Assembly: GCF_000146285.1 (NCBI RefSeq)
Contig: NZ_GL385912.1
Location: forward strand, 360,028 to 424,027
DNA length: 64,000 bases
Direction: 5' to 3'
DNA from: Mobiluncus curtisii subsp. curtisii ATCC 35241
GTDB lineage: Bacteria; Actinomycetota; Actinomycetes; Actinomycetales; Actinomycetaceae
Below the pieces are notes generated by a model. The model ran no database searches, was not told where the DNA came from, and saw only the letters and a list, made by a program, of their open reading frames with translations. The position numbers and the translations under genes are program-made. Positions 34,368-43,811 of the stretch are shown piece by piece (position 1 is the stretch's first letter; each line of letters opens with the position of its first letter).

Positions 34368-34970
34368 ATGGCGAATAGCAGGAAGTTCGTAGCAGTGACG
34401 AGAGATGTTAGACTAACTGTGAAGAGAGCTGATTCATTCAATATTAGTTATGTTAACTGCGAAAAAGGCAACTTTAAAATCGAAGAAGATCAATACGGTA
34501 TAAGACTTATTCAAATAGAAAAAATATCACCTTTTTACTGGTTACAGTGGCTAACTAAAGGCAGTCCTGAAGTCATCGTTACATTGCCAGAAAATATCGA
34601 TATCTGCGAGATTGAAGCTGAATCAAATCAAGCCATAATAACAGATATCAAGACTGACAAGATTTATGCAGAGGTACAAAATGGCAAGGTAGAAGCAAGA
34701 AATGTTGAAGTTAACGATATCTTTCTAAAATGCCTTAATGGTTCTGCGGTGGCTAAAAATGTAGAAGTAGCCAACGTATGCACGGTTGAGACAATCAATG
34801 GCGCGAGCGTTTTAGAAGGATTAATTGCCAAAGACGCCGGTCTGGAAGTAGCCTGCAAGAATGGCATTACTGAAATTTCTGATAAAAATAAAGCCAATCT
34901 TGGTTATAAATCAGACGAATGTGCTCACTATGTCGTACATTGCCTTAATGGAAAAGCTGTTGTGAAGTAA
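34368..34970 (+). CDS. AT-rich gene for a predicted beta-helix (DUF4097-like) protein
   Basis: A 200-residue protein with no signal peptide or membrane segment. After an N-terminal part (FVAVTRDVRLTVKRAD), it shows repeated short beta strands of similar rhythm (VTLPENIDICEIEAES, IYAEVQNGKVEARNVEV, IFLKCLNGSAVAKNVEV, VETINGASVLEG), the pattern of DUF4097-type right-handed beta-helix proteins. Composition is unlike the surroundings: two sampled 60-nt lines contain 18 and 19 G+C. ATG 34368 has GGGAGG 8 nt upstream. Function unknown; in other bacteria DUF4097 genes often accompany envelope-stress or PspC-like genes, but none is adjacent. Probably acquired by transfer. Confidence 0.75.
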   Translation: MANSRKFVAVTRDVRLTVKRADSFNISYVNCEKGNFKIEEDQYGIRLIQIEKISPFYWLQWLTKGSPEVIVTLPENIDICEIEAESNQAIITDIKTDKIYAEVQNGKVEARNVEVNDIFLKCLNGSAVAKNVEVANVCTVETINGASVLEGLIAKDAGLEVACKNGITEISDKNKANLGYKSDECAHYVVHCLNGKAVVK

Positions 34971-35250
34971 TATGCTTAGGGCGTTTTTATATCTAACACC
35001 AACACCAGTTACAAAAACAGACCATTGATAACTACTGCAAGTTGGATGCTGAGATGACAAGCTAATCCGCGTTCTATGATGCGACTATTTAATCCACAGT
35101 GCACCCTGTTACTCAATAGAATGCAGATGTACTCGAGGTGCTTGCAATATACGTAAGGCGCTTGGCATTGCTTTCACGAAATGACACACTTAAATAAGTT
35201 TTCTCCTAACAGCTAGACATCAAACCGTCACAAGGCAAAGTTAGCAATTA
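34971..35250. other. AT-rich spacer inside the island, no gene seen
   Basis: 280 nt between two AT-rich genes. No open frame with a ribosome site and no clear repeat or hairpin were found. Confidence 0.5.
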
Positions 35251-35745
35251 ATGGGATTAATACGTATGTTGTTTACAGAAGCAGTCGTATTATGTGCGGT
35301 ATTTTTTATGCTCTGCTTTTTAGGAACCGGAACTGACGCCAAAAACTTAAAGAATTACAGTTCTTATCCTGATGAGGCACAGATCAGAATTCGCGCTATC
35401 CCGGAATACCAAAACCAATTCAAGACAAAGGGACAAATCGTAACCTTTATAACGAATTTCCTTCTCTTTCTGGTCATACTATTCTTTTTCGGGATATTTA
35501 TCCGCCAGGGCAGCTTTACACACAATTTTCTCTCAATGTTGTTCCTCGGACAAACCTTGAACGTTTTCGACCTCATTGTGATTGATCTGCTCTGGTGGCG
35601 GCACACCCCTCGAATTCGGCTCTCCAAGGTACCACAACCTGATCTCTATCAAAATCCTCGAAAGCACCTCTACGCTTTCATTAAGGCTTTTATCATGTTC
35701 CTTGCCATAGCCCTGATTGACGGATACCTGCTGACGCTGTTTTGA
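35251..35745 (+). CDS. Small membrane protein of the AT-rich island, unknown function
   Basis: A 164-residue protein with about four membrane segments: an N-terminal one (EAVVLCAVFFMLCFLGTG), a second (FITNFLLFLVILFFFGIFI), a third near LSMLFLGQTLNVFDLIVIDLL and a last near the C-terminus (FIMFLAIALIDGYLLTLF). The stretch DLIVIDLLWWRHTPRIRL recalls uncharacterised membrane proteins of low-GC Gram-positive bacteria, but I cannot name the family. The ATG at 35251 has no good ribosome site; ATG 35266 is an alternative. Base composition is lower in GC than the flanking core genes. Confidence 0.65.
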   Translation: MGLIRMLFTEAVVLCAVFFMLCFLGTGTDAKNLKNYSSYPDEAQIRIRAIPEYQNQFKTKGQIVTFITNFLLFLVILFFFGIFIRQGSFTHNFLSMLFLGQTLNVFDLIVIDLLWWRHTPRIRLSKVPQPDLYQNPRKHLYAFIKAFIMFLAIALIDGYLLTLF

Positions 35746-35990
35746 CGCCACCTCCTGAACACAAGACCGGTCCGAGGCTTACCACCACGGTTTTCCCGCC
35801 CCACGGGACTTGTGCACCGCCCCTCATGTCGGCTTTCGTCGGCAATATCACGGAAACTGTATTCGCGCTCTGACTATCGTTTACATTACCCCACACCTTG
35901 CTGTCTCAGGGTTGCACCCACAAAGCTTAAATTCTTTACAAAATTAACCCAAAATTATCCCAATTATTCCTGTTATCTAAAGTTTTGCGT

Positions 35991-35996
35991 TATGTT
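35991..35996 (+). promoter_or_regulatory. Candidate -10 of the MFS transporter gene
   Basis: TATGTT ends 6 nt before GTG 36003; no ribosome-binding sequence precedes that GTG. This supports the GTG over an in-frame TTG at 35985. Confidence 0.45.
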
Positions 35997-36002
35997 AAAG
36001 AG

Positions 36003-37340
36003 GTGAATAACCCGGAGCTAACTCCTGCAACGAGAGGACCACGCAGGTGGCCACGTTCTTGGACACCCGGCATCTTTCACGCCAAGACGGAGACAATTGC
36101 TCCCCTAGAGTTCCCTGTTACCAAATGGAAATTTGCCCTTCTGCTGACCCAAGTCGGCATTTATGCTTGTTTATTTGCTCCCATTCAGCTTCTCATCGGC
36201 ATGCAGGCCTCGATGATAACGCGCGATTACAAAGAGATGGTGCTTTCCGTGGTCACCGGTTGCGGCGCATTTATGGCAATGTTCGCGACCCCCATTTTTG
36301 GAGCTTTGTCTGACCGGACTTATTCAAAATACGGACGCCGGGCACCTTGGGTCCTAGGCGGAGTATTATTTGGAATTTTCGCGATGATGGGGCTGACTCT
36401 GTCTTGGTCTCCTTGGGCTTTGGCAGGATCTTGGGTTTTGGTTCAGGGCGCGTTAAACGCGTCGTTCATCGCAATCAACGCCATTCCGAACGATTCGGTC
36501 AGGGTTGAGTACCGTGGCGAAATGGGTGGCTGGTTGGGCGCCGGTCAGAATTTAGGCGCTTTGCTGGGAGTAGGTTTAGCTACCTTATGCACGAGCCTGG
36601 TCGATGGCTACCAGGGAATCGTGGTGGCGTACGTCATTCTCGCTTTGTTACTGACCGTCTGTGTGGCTCCCTACCTGTTGAAATCTAATGACCGTTTCCT
36701 CGGCGCCCGTCGAGACCCCATCACCGTCACACAATTTTTCCGGCGCTTCTGGATTCCTCCGCACAAATACCCGGATTTCATCTGGACTTGGCTGTCTCGT
36801 CTCTTTATGTTCACCGCTTTCATGACCATAGCGCTTTACCTGCTGTATTACCTTGAAGATGTGCTGCATTACCCAAATCCAGCCACGGGTGTCCTGATTT
36901 TGTCCACGATTTACGCGGTGCTGACCATGATTACGTCTTTCATCATTGGTTTCGTTGCGGACTACTTGATGAAATACCGCCGGCTCATCTTCATTTCTTC
37001 GGTCATCATGGGCATTGGTAGCCTGATTCTCGCGTTCTTACAAACTTGGACCTGGACAATTTTCGCTGCGGTGTTTATTGGGATTGGTCACGGTATTTTC
37101 ATTGCGGTGAGCTTTGCAATTACCACCCGAGTCCTGCCGCCTACCGATGATTCCGGTCGTGACCTTGGTGTCTTTAACATGTCCGCGACCTTCCCACAGG
37201 TACTGTCCCCCATCTTCGGAGTGCCGGTGATTGTCCTCATCGCCAGCTATTCCATGGGTTACACGGTTTTGTTTGGCGCTATGACCGTGATGTTCCTCAT
37301 CGGCGGGCTGATGATATATAAAGTGAAATCTGTAGAATAA
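36003..37340 (+). CDS. Major facilitator superfamily transporter
   Basis: A 445-residue MFS permease with about twelve membrane segments. The loop between segments 2 and 3, GALSDRTYSKYGRRAPWVLGG, is the family motif and resembles the GPH/sugar-type branch, as does LSWSPWALAG. The C-terminal half contains FLIGGLMIYKVKSVE at the end. The substrate cannot be read from sequence; a sugar or glycoside is the best guess. Start GTG 36003 is chosen for the -10-like hexamer 6 nt upstream. It may work with the aldo/keto reductase that follows after 50 nt, which has its own strong ribosome site. Confidence 0.85.
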   Translation: MNNPELTPATRGPRRWPRSWTPGIFHAKTETIAPLEFPVTKWKFALLLTQVGIYACLFAPIQLLIGMQASMITRDYKEMVLSVVTGCGAFMAMFATPIFGALSDRTYSKYGRRAPWVLGGVLFGIFAMMGLTLSWSPWALAGSWVLVQGALNASFIAINAIPNDSVRVEYRGEMGGWLGAGQNLGALLGVGLATLCTSLVDGYQGIVVAYVILALLLTVCVAPYLLKSNDRFLGARRDPITVTQFFRRFWIPPHKYPDFIWTWLSRLFMFTAFMTIALYLLYYLEDVLHYPNPATGVLILSTIYAVLTMITSFIIGFVADYLMKYRRLIFISSVIMGIGSLILAFLQTWTWTIFAAVFIGIGHGIFIAVSFAITTRVLPPTDDSGRDLGVFNMSATFPQVLSPIFGVPVIVLIASYSMGYTVLFGAMTVMFLIGGLMIYKVKSVE

Positions 37341-37390
37341 TCGAGATTTCGGAGTAACCTCGGGTGGGATGACTGCCAGAATGGAGGGAA

Positions 37391-38287
37391 ATGATGCCGT
37401 CACAAGTCATGGTGGACAGTTTTGGGGTCCCGTTACTTCCTCTCGGTGGAGATGACGAAGGGTCAAGCAAGCCCGTTGCGAGAATTCCTCAACTTGGTTT
37501 TGGCACCTATAAAATAGCTCCCGAAAATGCTCAAGAAATCGTAGAAAATGCGCTAGAAGTAGGGTACCGACACATTGATACCGCCCAAATGTATGGCAAT
37601 GAATCGGAAGTTGGCGCTGCGCTTCAGGCATCGGGAATTCCGCGCAGTCAGGTTTTCTTAACCACTAAACTGAACAATCCCAATCACGAGCCGGATATTG
37701 CCCGCCGGGCTTTCACGGAGTCATTGCAGCGTTTACAAACTGATTACGTGGATTTGTTCTTGATTCACTGGCCGATGCCCGAGGCTTACGGTGGGGATTA
37801 TCCCGGTTTGTGGCGAGTGTTGCAGGAGTTCGTGGCAGAGGGTCGAGCTCGTCATGTGGGGGTGTCCAATTTCGAGGTCTCACATTTGCAGCGACTGCTG
37901 AACGAGACAGGGATTTTTCCGCAGGTCAACCAGGTCGAAGCGCATCCGTGGTTTGCCAATAACGCAGTGCGTGATTTCACCAAAGCAAATGGAGGAGTTA
38001 TTGAGGCTTGGTCTCCCCTGGCACGGGGACGATTCTTTGACACGCCAGCATTGCTCGAAACTGCCAAACGCTTGGGACGGACTCCTGCGCAAGTGGTGCT
38101 GCGCTGGGCTATAGAACGTGGGGATGTGGTTATCCCGAAGTCGAATCACGCTGAGAGGATGCGAGAGAACTTCGCGGTGTTGGAGTTTGAACTCGATGCG
38201 CCCGCGCGAGCAACCCTCGACAGTTTGAATCGAGGCGAGTCGGGTCGCACCGGTTCCCATCCTGACCGCGTGAACGGTGCGAAATAA
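37391..38287 (+). CDS. Aldo/keto reductase
   Basis: NADPH-dependent reductase of 298 residues, AKR5-like (2,5-diketo-D-gluconate reductase type). The catalytic tetrad is visible as Asp and Tyr in HIDTAQMYGNE, Lys in FLTTKLNN and His in LFLIHWPMP; the cofactor region is VVIPKSNHAERMREN. The N-terminus has an extra stretch of about 10-15 residues between the first strands (GGDDEGSSKP). ATG 37391 has GGAGGGAA immediately upstream, with ATG 37394 as alternative. Physiological substrate unknown. Convergent with the kinase-phosphatase gene. Confidence 0.9.
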   Translation: MMPSQVMVDSFGVPLLPLGGDDEGSSKPVARIPQLGFGTYKIAPENAQEIVENALEVGYRHIDTAQMYGNESEVGAALQASGIPRSQVFLTTKLNNPNHEPDIARRAFTESLQRLQTDYVDLFLIHWPMPEAYGGDYPGLWRVLQEFVAEGRARHVGVSNFEVSHLQRLLNETGIFPQVNQVEAHPWFANNAVRDFTKANGGVIEAWSPLARGRFFDTPALLETAKRLGRTPAQVVLRWAIERGDVVIPKSNHAERMRENFAVLEFELDAPARATLDSLNRGESGRTGSHPDRVNGAK

Positions 38288-38334
38288 ACGTTTCTATGAC
38301 CTCTGGATGATATATCACCAGCACGTTGCGGTAA

Positions 38335-39585
38335 TCAGTCCCGCGGCTCCCGATACTTGTGAATCTGCCCCTCACCAGTGATACCGTCAATGGCGTAAAC
38401 CGAGAGCCAACCGTCCTTTTCCACGCCAGATTCGAGGTCAATTACCCCTGGGTTTACAAAGTTTTCCCGGCTTTCGTTGCGGTGCCCGTGCAGTTGGACG
38501 ATTTCAGGGTCCCCCATTTCGGGGAAATTCTTAAACTCGTAGCGCCGCCGATAGGTGTTGGCTCGGGTTCCGACTCCAAAGATAAAGTAATCATCGGGTA
38601 AATCGCAGTAGCCCTGACGGCGAATTTCCCGAATAGTTTCGGGATATACCCCACCGTGGGATACAAAGTATTCACGCGCCCCCTGGCGTTTTTCAAATCC
38701 GGATTGCGTTCCCGGCTCATCGGATCTGAGTGGTTTAGCGACTGTCCCTCCCACGCGGAAGTCATAGAACGGCACAGTGGAACGATACCAATCTTCGAGT
38801 TTCTGATGTGTCGCGCCAGCTGACAGCAACTGTTTCACAGATTCTTCTGTGGCGCTCTTCGTTCCTCGTCCTTTCAGTGCGTTCAAAAGGGATTTCTCGT
38901 GGTTTCCGGTAACCACTACATTGTCTACAGAGCGCAGGATTTTCCACACTTTTCCGGCATCGGGACCGCGATCAAACAGGTCGCCCACGAAAACCCATTT
39001 GGCATCTGGGGCACCAAGTTCTGCCACGGCATGTTCCAAGGCTCCACCACAAGACTGCACATCACCGACTACGCGTACCGGTCGATTGCCCAGGTCTACC
39101 TGGCAAGTTTTGAAACAATCCAGCATCTGTGCCGGGGTAATGGTCTGCGGTGGCGGAACGGAATCGAAACGATCCAAGAATGACTCAATATCGGGAATTC
39201 GGTCTCCCCCGCGTTTGAGATTACGGGATAACAATTCCTCACGGCTGACTTGAGTAAAGTCCACCGCCAAAACGTCGTAACCGTGCGAATCCGCTAGTGC
39301 TTCCCATTGGGAACGTGAGCGCGGGGAAGCATTGACCGCATCAATAATGACCGGAGAGCCTAGGAACATCAAATTATCGGCTTGTTCCTGCACGATGCGA
39401 CGAGTCAAACGCTGCAAATGCTCGCCGGCGATTAATACCTTTTCTCCATCGAGAGCGGGGACATAACGGGAAAACATGCGACGCACTTCATCAGCATTGA
39501 CGGAAAATTCGTCTAACTTATTTTCCTGCACAAACGTAGTCTTACCGGCTCCCTGCGGACCATACAGTATAAAAAGTTTGCGCAT
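38335..39585 (-). CDS. Polynucleotide kinase-phosphatase-like protein (P-loop kinase plus metallophosphoesterase)
   Basis: A 416-residue two-domain protein. The N-terminal P-loop kinase has GPQGAGKTT (about residues 9-17), with the ATP lid and ends near the VDFTQVSREELLSRN region. The C-terminal calcineurin-type phosphoesterase shows GDVQSC, GDLFDRGPD and GNHE, and a late histidine set (HGGVYPE, QLHGHRN). This is the order of the kinase and phosphatase modules of bacterial Pnkp, without its C-terminal ligase. The first metal motif reads GDVQ instead of GDxH, as also found in some ApaH-type enzymes. A role in RNA end repair or nucleotide phosphate hydrolysis is possible but unproven. No ligase or Hen1 gene is adjacent. 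Confidence 0.78.
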   Translation of the reverse strand: MRKLFILYGPQGAGKTTFVQENKLDEFSVNADEVRRMFSRYVPALDGEKVLIAGEHLQRLTRRIVQEQADNLMFLGSPVIIDAVNASPRSRSQWEALADSHGYDVLAVDFTQVSREELLSRNLKRGGDRIPDIESFLDRFDSVPPPQTITPAQMLDCFKTCQVDLGNRPVRVVGDVQSCGGALEHAVAELGAPDAKWVFVGDLFDRGPDAGKVWKILRSVDNVVVTGNHEKSLLNALKGRGTKSATEESVKQLLSAGATHQKLEDWYRSTVPFYDFRVGGTVAKPLRSDEPGTQSGFEKRQGAREYFVSHGGVYPETIREIRRQGYCDLPDDYFIFGVGTRANTYRRRYEFKNFPEMGDPEIVQLHGHRNESRENFVNPGVIDLESGVEKDGWLSVYAIDGITGEGQIHKYREPRD

Positions 39586-39896
39586 TTCTCTGCCACTTTC
39601 GCGTGTTTTCGCCTCTTTCTCTCGGGATTTTAGGAAGATTACCAGAATTACTGTGACCTGGTATCCACCTAGATGAGGCTCCTCTTACTTTTCATTTCTA
39701 TCAGATTATCAGTGCTTTTTACAAACAATTGACTTCAAGACATTTTGGAATACAACCGAAAATAGCCGTGAATCGCTCGCTGTCGGTAGCGCCTGTCCCC
39801 GTACCCGTCTCAGTATTATTTCAGTCTTGTTGCCGCGCTACACAAAGTAACCTGAGAGACAAAATGCCACGGGAAAATGCATCGTAAATAAGTCGA
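39586..39896. other. Intergenic region upstream of the kinase-phosphatase gene
   Basis: About 310 nt between the minus-strand kinase-phosphatase start and the ileS terminator. It presumably holds the promoter of the former, but no confident hexamers, repeats or small genes were found. Confidence 0.5.
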
Positions 39897-39925
39897 AGGG
39901 CGATAATCAAGCAGATTACCGCCCT
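39897..39925 (-). terminator. Probable terminator of ileS
   Basis: Inverted repeat with 12-nt arms (39897-39908 and 39914-39925; one G-U pair) around a 5-nt loop, 27 nt after the ileS stop. The following sequence on the minus strand is only moderately T-rich (TTCGACTTATTT). Confidence 0.65.
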
Positions 39926-39952
39926 CCGCTATGAAATTTTGCAAAGAAATCC

Positions 39953-42900
39953 CTAAGCGTGCTTGCTTACGTTGATTTCAAATTCCGCACCCGTGCTGGG
40001 TTTGATTTCCACGCTACAAGCGAGAGTCTCGCCAGCGATGAGCGCCTCGTGAGTCTTAACCCACGCAACTTTTTCTGCCGGTACTCCCAGTTTCAGGTCA
40101 ATCCGGTCAGCCACGTCCAGCCTCGCGTTCTTGCGAGCATCCTGCACCGCACGAATCGCGTCGCGCGCATAGCCTTCTGACTCCAGTTCCTCGGTCACTT
40201 CCGTATCCAGCACCACGAACGTACCACTGTCCAGAACATCGGCAACGGTACCTGGCTCGGCAGCAACCTTCGTCACTAACCCGAACTGTTCACCAGTGAG
40301 ATGCACCGGCTGCCCGTCGAGTTCCACCTTGTCAAACGCTACCGTGTCACCATCCAAGTGCCACTGACCGGACTTTTGCGCCTGGAACAGCGCAGAAGTC
40401 AGTTTGCGTACCTCAGGCGCAAAAGCCTTGGGGTTGAGAGTCAGTTCTTGTGTCGACTGCAATCCGGACTCGGCGACGCTGAGTACCTCCACAGACTTCA
40501 CGTTTACCTCGGAGGCAATGAGCGATGTGTAGTCACGCAGCGTTTCCGGATTTGCGGCGACCACTTGAAGCCGGTTCAGCGGCAAACGTACCCGCAGGTT
40601 AGCTCCCTTACGCAGAGCATGAGCAGCGGAAACGACATCACGGACCTCGTTCATGGAGTCTACGAGTGAGGCATCGTGCACAGCGTCATCCCAATTCGGG
40701 TAATCGGTCAGATGCACCGAGCGCTCTCCGGTCAACCCTCGCCAGATTTCTTCAGCTATCAAAGGTAACAGCGGAGCCATCGCCCGCATCAGAGCTTCTA
40801 ACACGGTATAGAGCACGTCAAATGCGGCTGGGTCTTCATCCCAAAAACGCTGGCGGGAAATGCGAATATACCAGTTATTCAATACTTCGGTGAATTGGCG
40901 TACGTGTTCGCAGGCCTCCGGGATGTGGAAATTATCCAACTCCGTGCGCAAATCATGGAATAGCTGCCGGGCAGCGGACAGCAGGTAGCGGTCCATCATC
41001 GGCAGCGCGTTCACACGCGCCGCATCGAACACGTCCACGAGCTTTGCCTCGTAGCCAGCGCCCTTCTGACAGGTGCCGGCATAGAGAGTAAAGAAGTAAT
41101 AAGCATTCCACACCGGCAAAATCGTTTGCCGCACCGTGTCACGGATGCCCTTATCGGTCACAATCAGGTTGCCTCCGCTGACCACCGGGGAACTCATCAG
41201 GAACCAGCGCATCGCATCGGCACCATACTTGTCAAAGACTTCGTTAACATCCGGGTAGTTGCGCAGAGATTTACTCATCTTGCGCCCGTCATCACCCAGG
41301 ACGATACCGTGGGAGATGCAGTTTAAGAACGCCGGTCGATCAAACAGCGCGGTAGCCAGGACGTGCAAGGTATAGAACCAGCCACGGGTTTGACCGATGT
41401 ATTCCACGATGAAATCACCGGGGTAATGCGTTTCAAACCAATCCCGATTTTCAAATGGATAGTGAACCTGAGCGTAAGGCATGGAGCCAGATTCAAACCA
41501 GCAGTCCAGCACCTCCGGGACGCGGCGCATCATGGATTTTCCGCTGGGATCATCAGGATTAGGACGAGTCAGCTCATCAATGAACGGGCGGTGGAGGTTC
41601 TCGATTTTGACTCCAAAATCACGTTCCAGCTCTTCAAAAGAGCCATAAACGTCAATTCGCGGATAGGCAGGATTATCTGATTTCCATACTGGAATCGGGG
41701 ACCCCCAGAAACGGTTGCGTGAAATTGACCAGTCTCGCGCTCCTGCCAGCCAGTTACCAAAGATACCATTCTTGGTATGTTCCGGTGTCCAAGTGATTTG
41801 CTGGTTCAATTCCACCATCCGGTCACGAAACTCCGTAACTCGCACGAACCACGACGATACGGCTTTATAGATTAGTGGTTTGCGGCAGCGCCAGCAGTGC
41901 GGATAGGAGTGCTCGTAAGAGGCGGCTTTCACCAGGTAGGGACGCTGCCGCGCGTCACGAGTCGCTACCGGTCCGGTTTGGTCACGTAGATCCGCGATAA
42001 TGTAGCGGTTTGCCTCAAAAACGTTCTTTCCCGCATAATCTGTGACTTCCGCGGTGAGGACACCATCACCGTCTACCGGCATGACCACCCCGATTTGATT
42101 CGAGGCACAAACGTTCATGTCGTCCTCGCCAAAGGCTGGGGCGAGGTGCACCAACCCGGTACCGTCCTCGGTAGACACAAAGTCGGCGCCGATGATGGTC
42201 CAGGCATTTGAACCGGGTCCCACGTGTCCCGGCTGGTCTGCCGTGCCATCAGCGATAGCGGCAGCTTTGGCGTCTTCAAAGTAATCAAAAATGGGATAGT
42301 ACGCCTTGCCAATCAATTCGGAGCCTTTAAAAGGCGCGGATACCTGCGGGTTTTCCCCAAGTTCCTTTTCGTAGGCTCCCAAGCGAGCCTGGGCGAGGAT
42401 TACAGTTTGTCCCTGCAGATCCCCTTGAGTCGGCGTGACCCGCACATAGTCGATGTCCTCCCCGACGGCAACCGCCAAGTTACTGGGCAGCGTCCACGGT
42501 GTCGTGGTCCAAATCAGCACCATCTCGTCTGTATCGCGCAGGCGCAGCCCCACTGTAACGGTCTGGTCGGTGCGGTTTTGATAGATGTCGTCGTCCATCT
42601 TAAGTTCGTGGTTCGACAGGGGCGTACCGTCGTGCCAGCAATAAGGCAGCACTTTAAAGCCTTCATAGATGAGACCCTTGTCGTACAGGGTCTTGAACGC
42701 CCAAATGACCGACTCCATAAAGGTGGGGTCGAGGGTCTTGTAGTCGTTTCCAAAGTCGACCCAGCGCGCTTGACGCGTCACGTACTCTTCCCACTCTTTG
42801 GTATATTTCAGCACGGAATCGCGACATGCCTGGTTGAAGGCTTCAATGCCCATCCCGCCCGGACCTTCGATTTGTTCCTTGTCCTCGATGCCCAGAATGC

Positions 42901-43240
42901 GTTCCGCCTCCAGTTCGGCAGGCAGTCCGTGCGTGTCCCATCCGAAGCGACGCTCCACGCGGTGACCCCGCATAGTCTGGTAACGCCCCACGATGTCTTT
43001 CACATAGCCAGTCAAGAGGTGTCCGTAGTGTGGCAAGCCATTAGCGAAGGGCGGTCCATCATAAAATACGAACTCGTTACTGCCGTCCTGCCCGGCTTCA
43101 CGGGACTCTACTGAAGCCTGGAACGTATGGTCCTCAGCCCAAAAAGCCAGGGTTTCGGTTTCTTGTATGGGAAAATTCGGGCTGGCGTCTAGGGAAGTAT
43201 CCCGGTGTTTGGGGTAAAACCCGCGTTTTTTCTCGCTCAT
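39953..43240 (-). CDS. ileS: Isoleucyl-tRNA synthetase
   Basis: Class I synthetase charging tRNA-Ile. The 1095-residue protein has the HIGH-like motif PHYGH in [18 protein letters not shown], the editing (CP1) domain with [22 protein letters not shown] (KMSKS motif) and a C-terminal domain of the long, eukaryote-like class of IleRS, as is usual in actinobacteria and associated with mupirocin tolerance in some taxa. No zinc-binding C-terminal domain of the short class is evident. ATG 43240 is chosen because AGGACG, 3 nt upstream, is the ribosome site and pairs in the leader; a TTG/ATG reading to 43270 would cut into the T-box. Controlled by the T-box leader upstream. Confidence 0.96.
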   Translation of the reverse strand: MSEKKRGFYPKHRDTSLDASPNFPIQETETLAFWAEDHTFQASVESREAGQDGSNEFVFYDGPPFANGLPHYGHLLTGYVKDIVGRYQTMRGHRVERRFGWDTHGLPAELEAERILGIEDKEQIEGPGGMGIEAFNQACRDSVLKYTKEWEEYVTRQARWVDFGNDYKTLDPTFMESVIWAFKTLYDKGLIYEGFKVLPYCWHDGTPLSNHELKMDDDIYQNRTDQTVTVGLRLRDTDEMVLIWTTTPWTLPSNLAVAVGEDIDYVRVTPTQGDLQGQTVILAQARLGAYEKELGENPQVSAPFKGSELIGKAYYPIFDYFEDAKAAAIADGTADQPGHVGPGSNAWTIIGADFVSTEDGTGLVHLAPAFGEDDMNVCASNQIGVVMPVDGDGVLTAEVTDYAGKNVFEANRYIIADLRDQTGPVATRDARQRPYLVKAASYEHSYPHCWRCRKPLIYKAVSSWFVRVTEFRDRMVELNQQITWTPEHTKNGIFGNWLAGARDWSISRNRFWGSPIPVWKSDNPAYPRIDVYGSFEELERDFGVKIENLHRPFIDELTRPNPDDPSGKSMMRRVPEVLDCWFESGSMPYAQVHYPFENRDWFETHYPGDFIVEYIGQTRGWFYTLHVLATALFDRPAFLNCISHGIVLGDDGRKMSKSLRNYPDVNEVFDKYGADAMRWFLMSSPVVSGGNLIVTDKGIRDTVRQTILPVWNAYYFFTLYAGTCQKGAGYEAKLVDVFDAARVNALPMMDRYLLSAARQLFHDLRTELDNFHIPEACEHVRQFTEVLNNWYIRISRQRFWDEDPAAFDVLYTVLEALMRAMAPLLPLIAEEIWRGLTGERSVHLTDYPNWDDAVHDASLVDSMNEVRDVVSAAHALRKGANLRVRLPLNRLQVVAANPETLRDYTSLIASEVNVKSVEVLSVAESGLQSTQELTLNPKAFAPEVRKLTSALFQAQKSGQWHLDGDTVAFDKVELDGQPVHLTGEQFGLVTKVAAEPGTVADVLDSGTFVVLDTEVTEELESEGYARDAIRAVQDARKNARLDVADRIDLKLGVPAEKVAWVKTHEALIAGETLACSVEIKPSTGAEFEINVSKHA

Positions 43241-43517
43241 CTTCGTCCTTATCGCGAATCGTTCATTCACGAGGACGCCTCCGACACTTTGTCGGTGGAC
43301 GCGGTACCACCTCGCTTGCGCACGTGGTGCTGTCGTAGTCTGGGCGCCGACCTATCCGGTGCGGTCAAACTATGCAGGCGACCAAGTGAGCCGCTCAAGA
43401 CAGCTGTGACGGGCCTACCCGTCGGAGTCTAGTGAGTCGCGTACTCGGCACGCGACCGTTCTTTCCGAAGCTCCCCGGCGATACCCGGACTCAATGACCC
43501 CGGACCGGTTCAACGCG
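43241..43517 (-). promoter_or_regulatory. T-box riboswitch leader of ileS (translational type)
   Basis: The conserved T-box core AGGTGGTACCGCG is at 43312-43300 on the minus strand. The antisequestrator helix can form between CGAGG (43314-43310) plus GCG and CGU-CCTCG (ending 43270), leaving the bulge TGGTACC for the tRNA acceptor end. The alternative sequestrator pairs CGTCCT (43277-43272) with AGGACG (43249-43244), which is the ileS ribosome site. A possible AUC specifier is at 43482-43480. Uncharged tRNA-Ile would therefore free the ribosome site. No T-run follows, so the control is on translation. Confidence 0.93.
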
Positions 43518-43523
43518 GATTCC

Positions 43524-43552
43524 ACTCTATCCAGTTTTTTCTCTGGACTCAA
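43524..43552 (-). promoter_or_regulatory. Candidate ileS promoter
   Basis: On the minus strand TTGAGT (43552-43547) and TAGAGT (43529-43524) are separated by 17 nt, placing the transcript start near 43517, just upstream of the T-box. Confidence 0.6.
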
Positions 43553-43592
43553 ACAAGGTGACCTTTTGCCTGAGTTTCAGAAAGACCAACGG

Positions 43593-43811
43593 TTAGGACG
43601 GATTATCTCCCTGTGGGGTGTAGCTCAAAATGTCTCCCGGCTGGCACTCCAAAACTTGGCAGATTTTATCCAAGGTGGAAAAGCGGATTGCCTTGGCGTG
43701 ACCATTTTTCAATATCGAAATATTCGCCGCGGTGATGTCTACAGCCTGTGCAAAGTCCTGAACCGACATACCCCGCTGGGCCAGCAACACCGACAGATTT
43801 ACCGTAATCAC
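43593..43811 (-). CDS. Small XRE-type (YozG-like) transcriptional regulator
   Basis: A 72-residue helix-turn-helix protein of the Cro/CI group: LAQRGMSVQDFAQAVDITAANISILKNG holds the HTH (shown here in shortened form as SVQDFAQAV and TAANISILKNG). It starts with GTG at 43811, directly after the DUF2975 stop, with GGAGGT upstream. In many Gram-positive bacteria the same pair (DUF2975 membrane protein plus YozG-like regulator) forms an operon; the regulator probably acts on the palindrome upstream of the operon. Confidence 0.88.
   Translation of the reverse strand: MITVNLSVLLAQRGMSVQDFAQAVDITAANISILKNGHAKAIRFSTLDKICQVLECQPGDILSYTPQGDNPS

Noticed and set aside
34238..37340. Possible defence island in the AT-rich stretch
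   Set aside because: No nuclease, restriction, toxin or helicase motifs are present in the two small genes, so the low GC alone does not support a defence function.
42224..43114. Open frame of 296 codons antisense to ileS
   Set aside because: Shadow of a high-confidence gene on the other strand; no ribosome site or family features.
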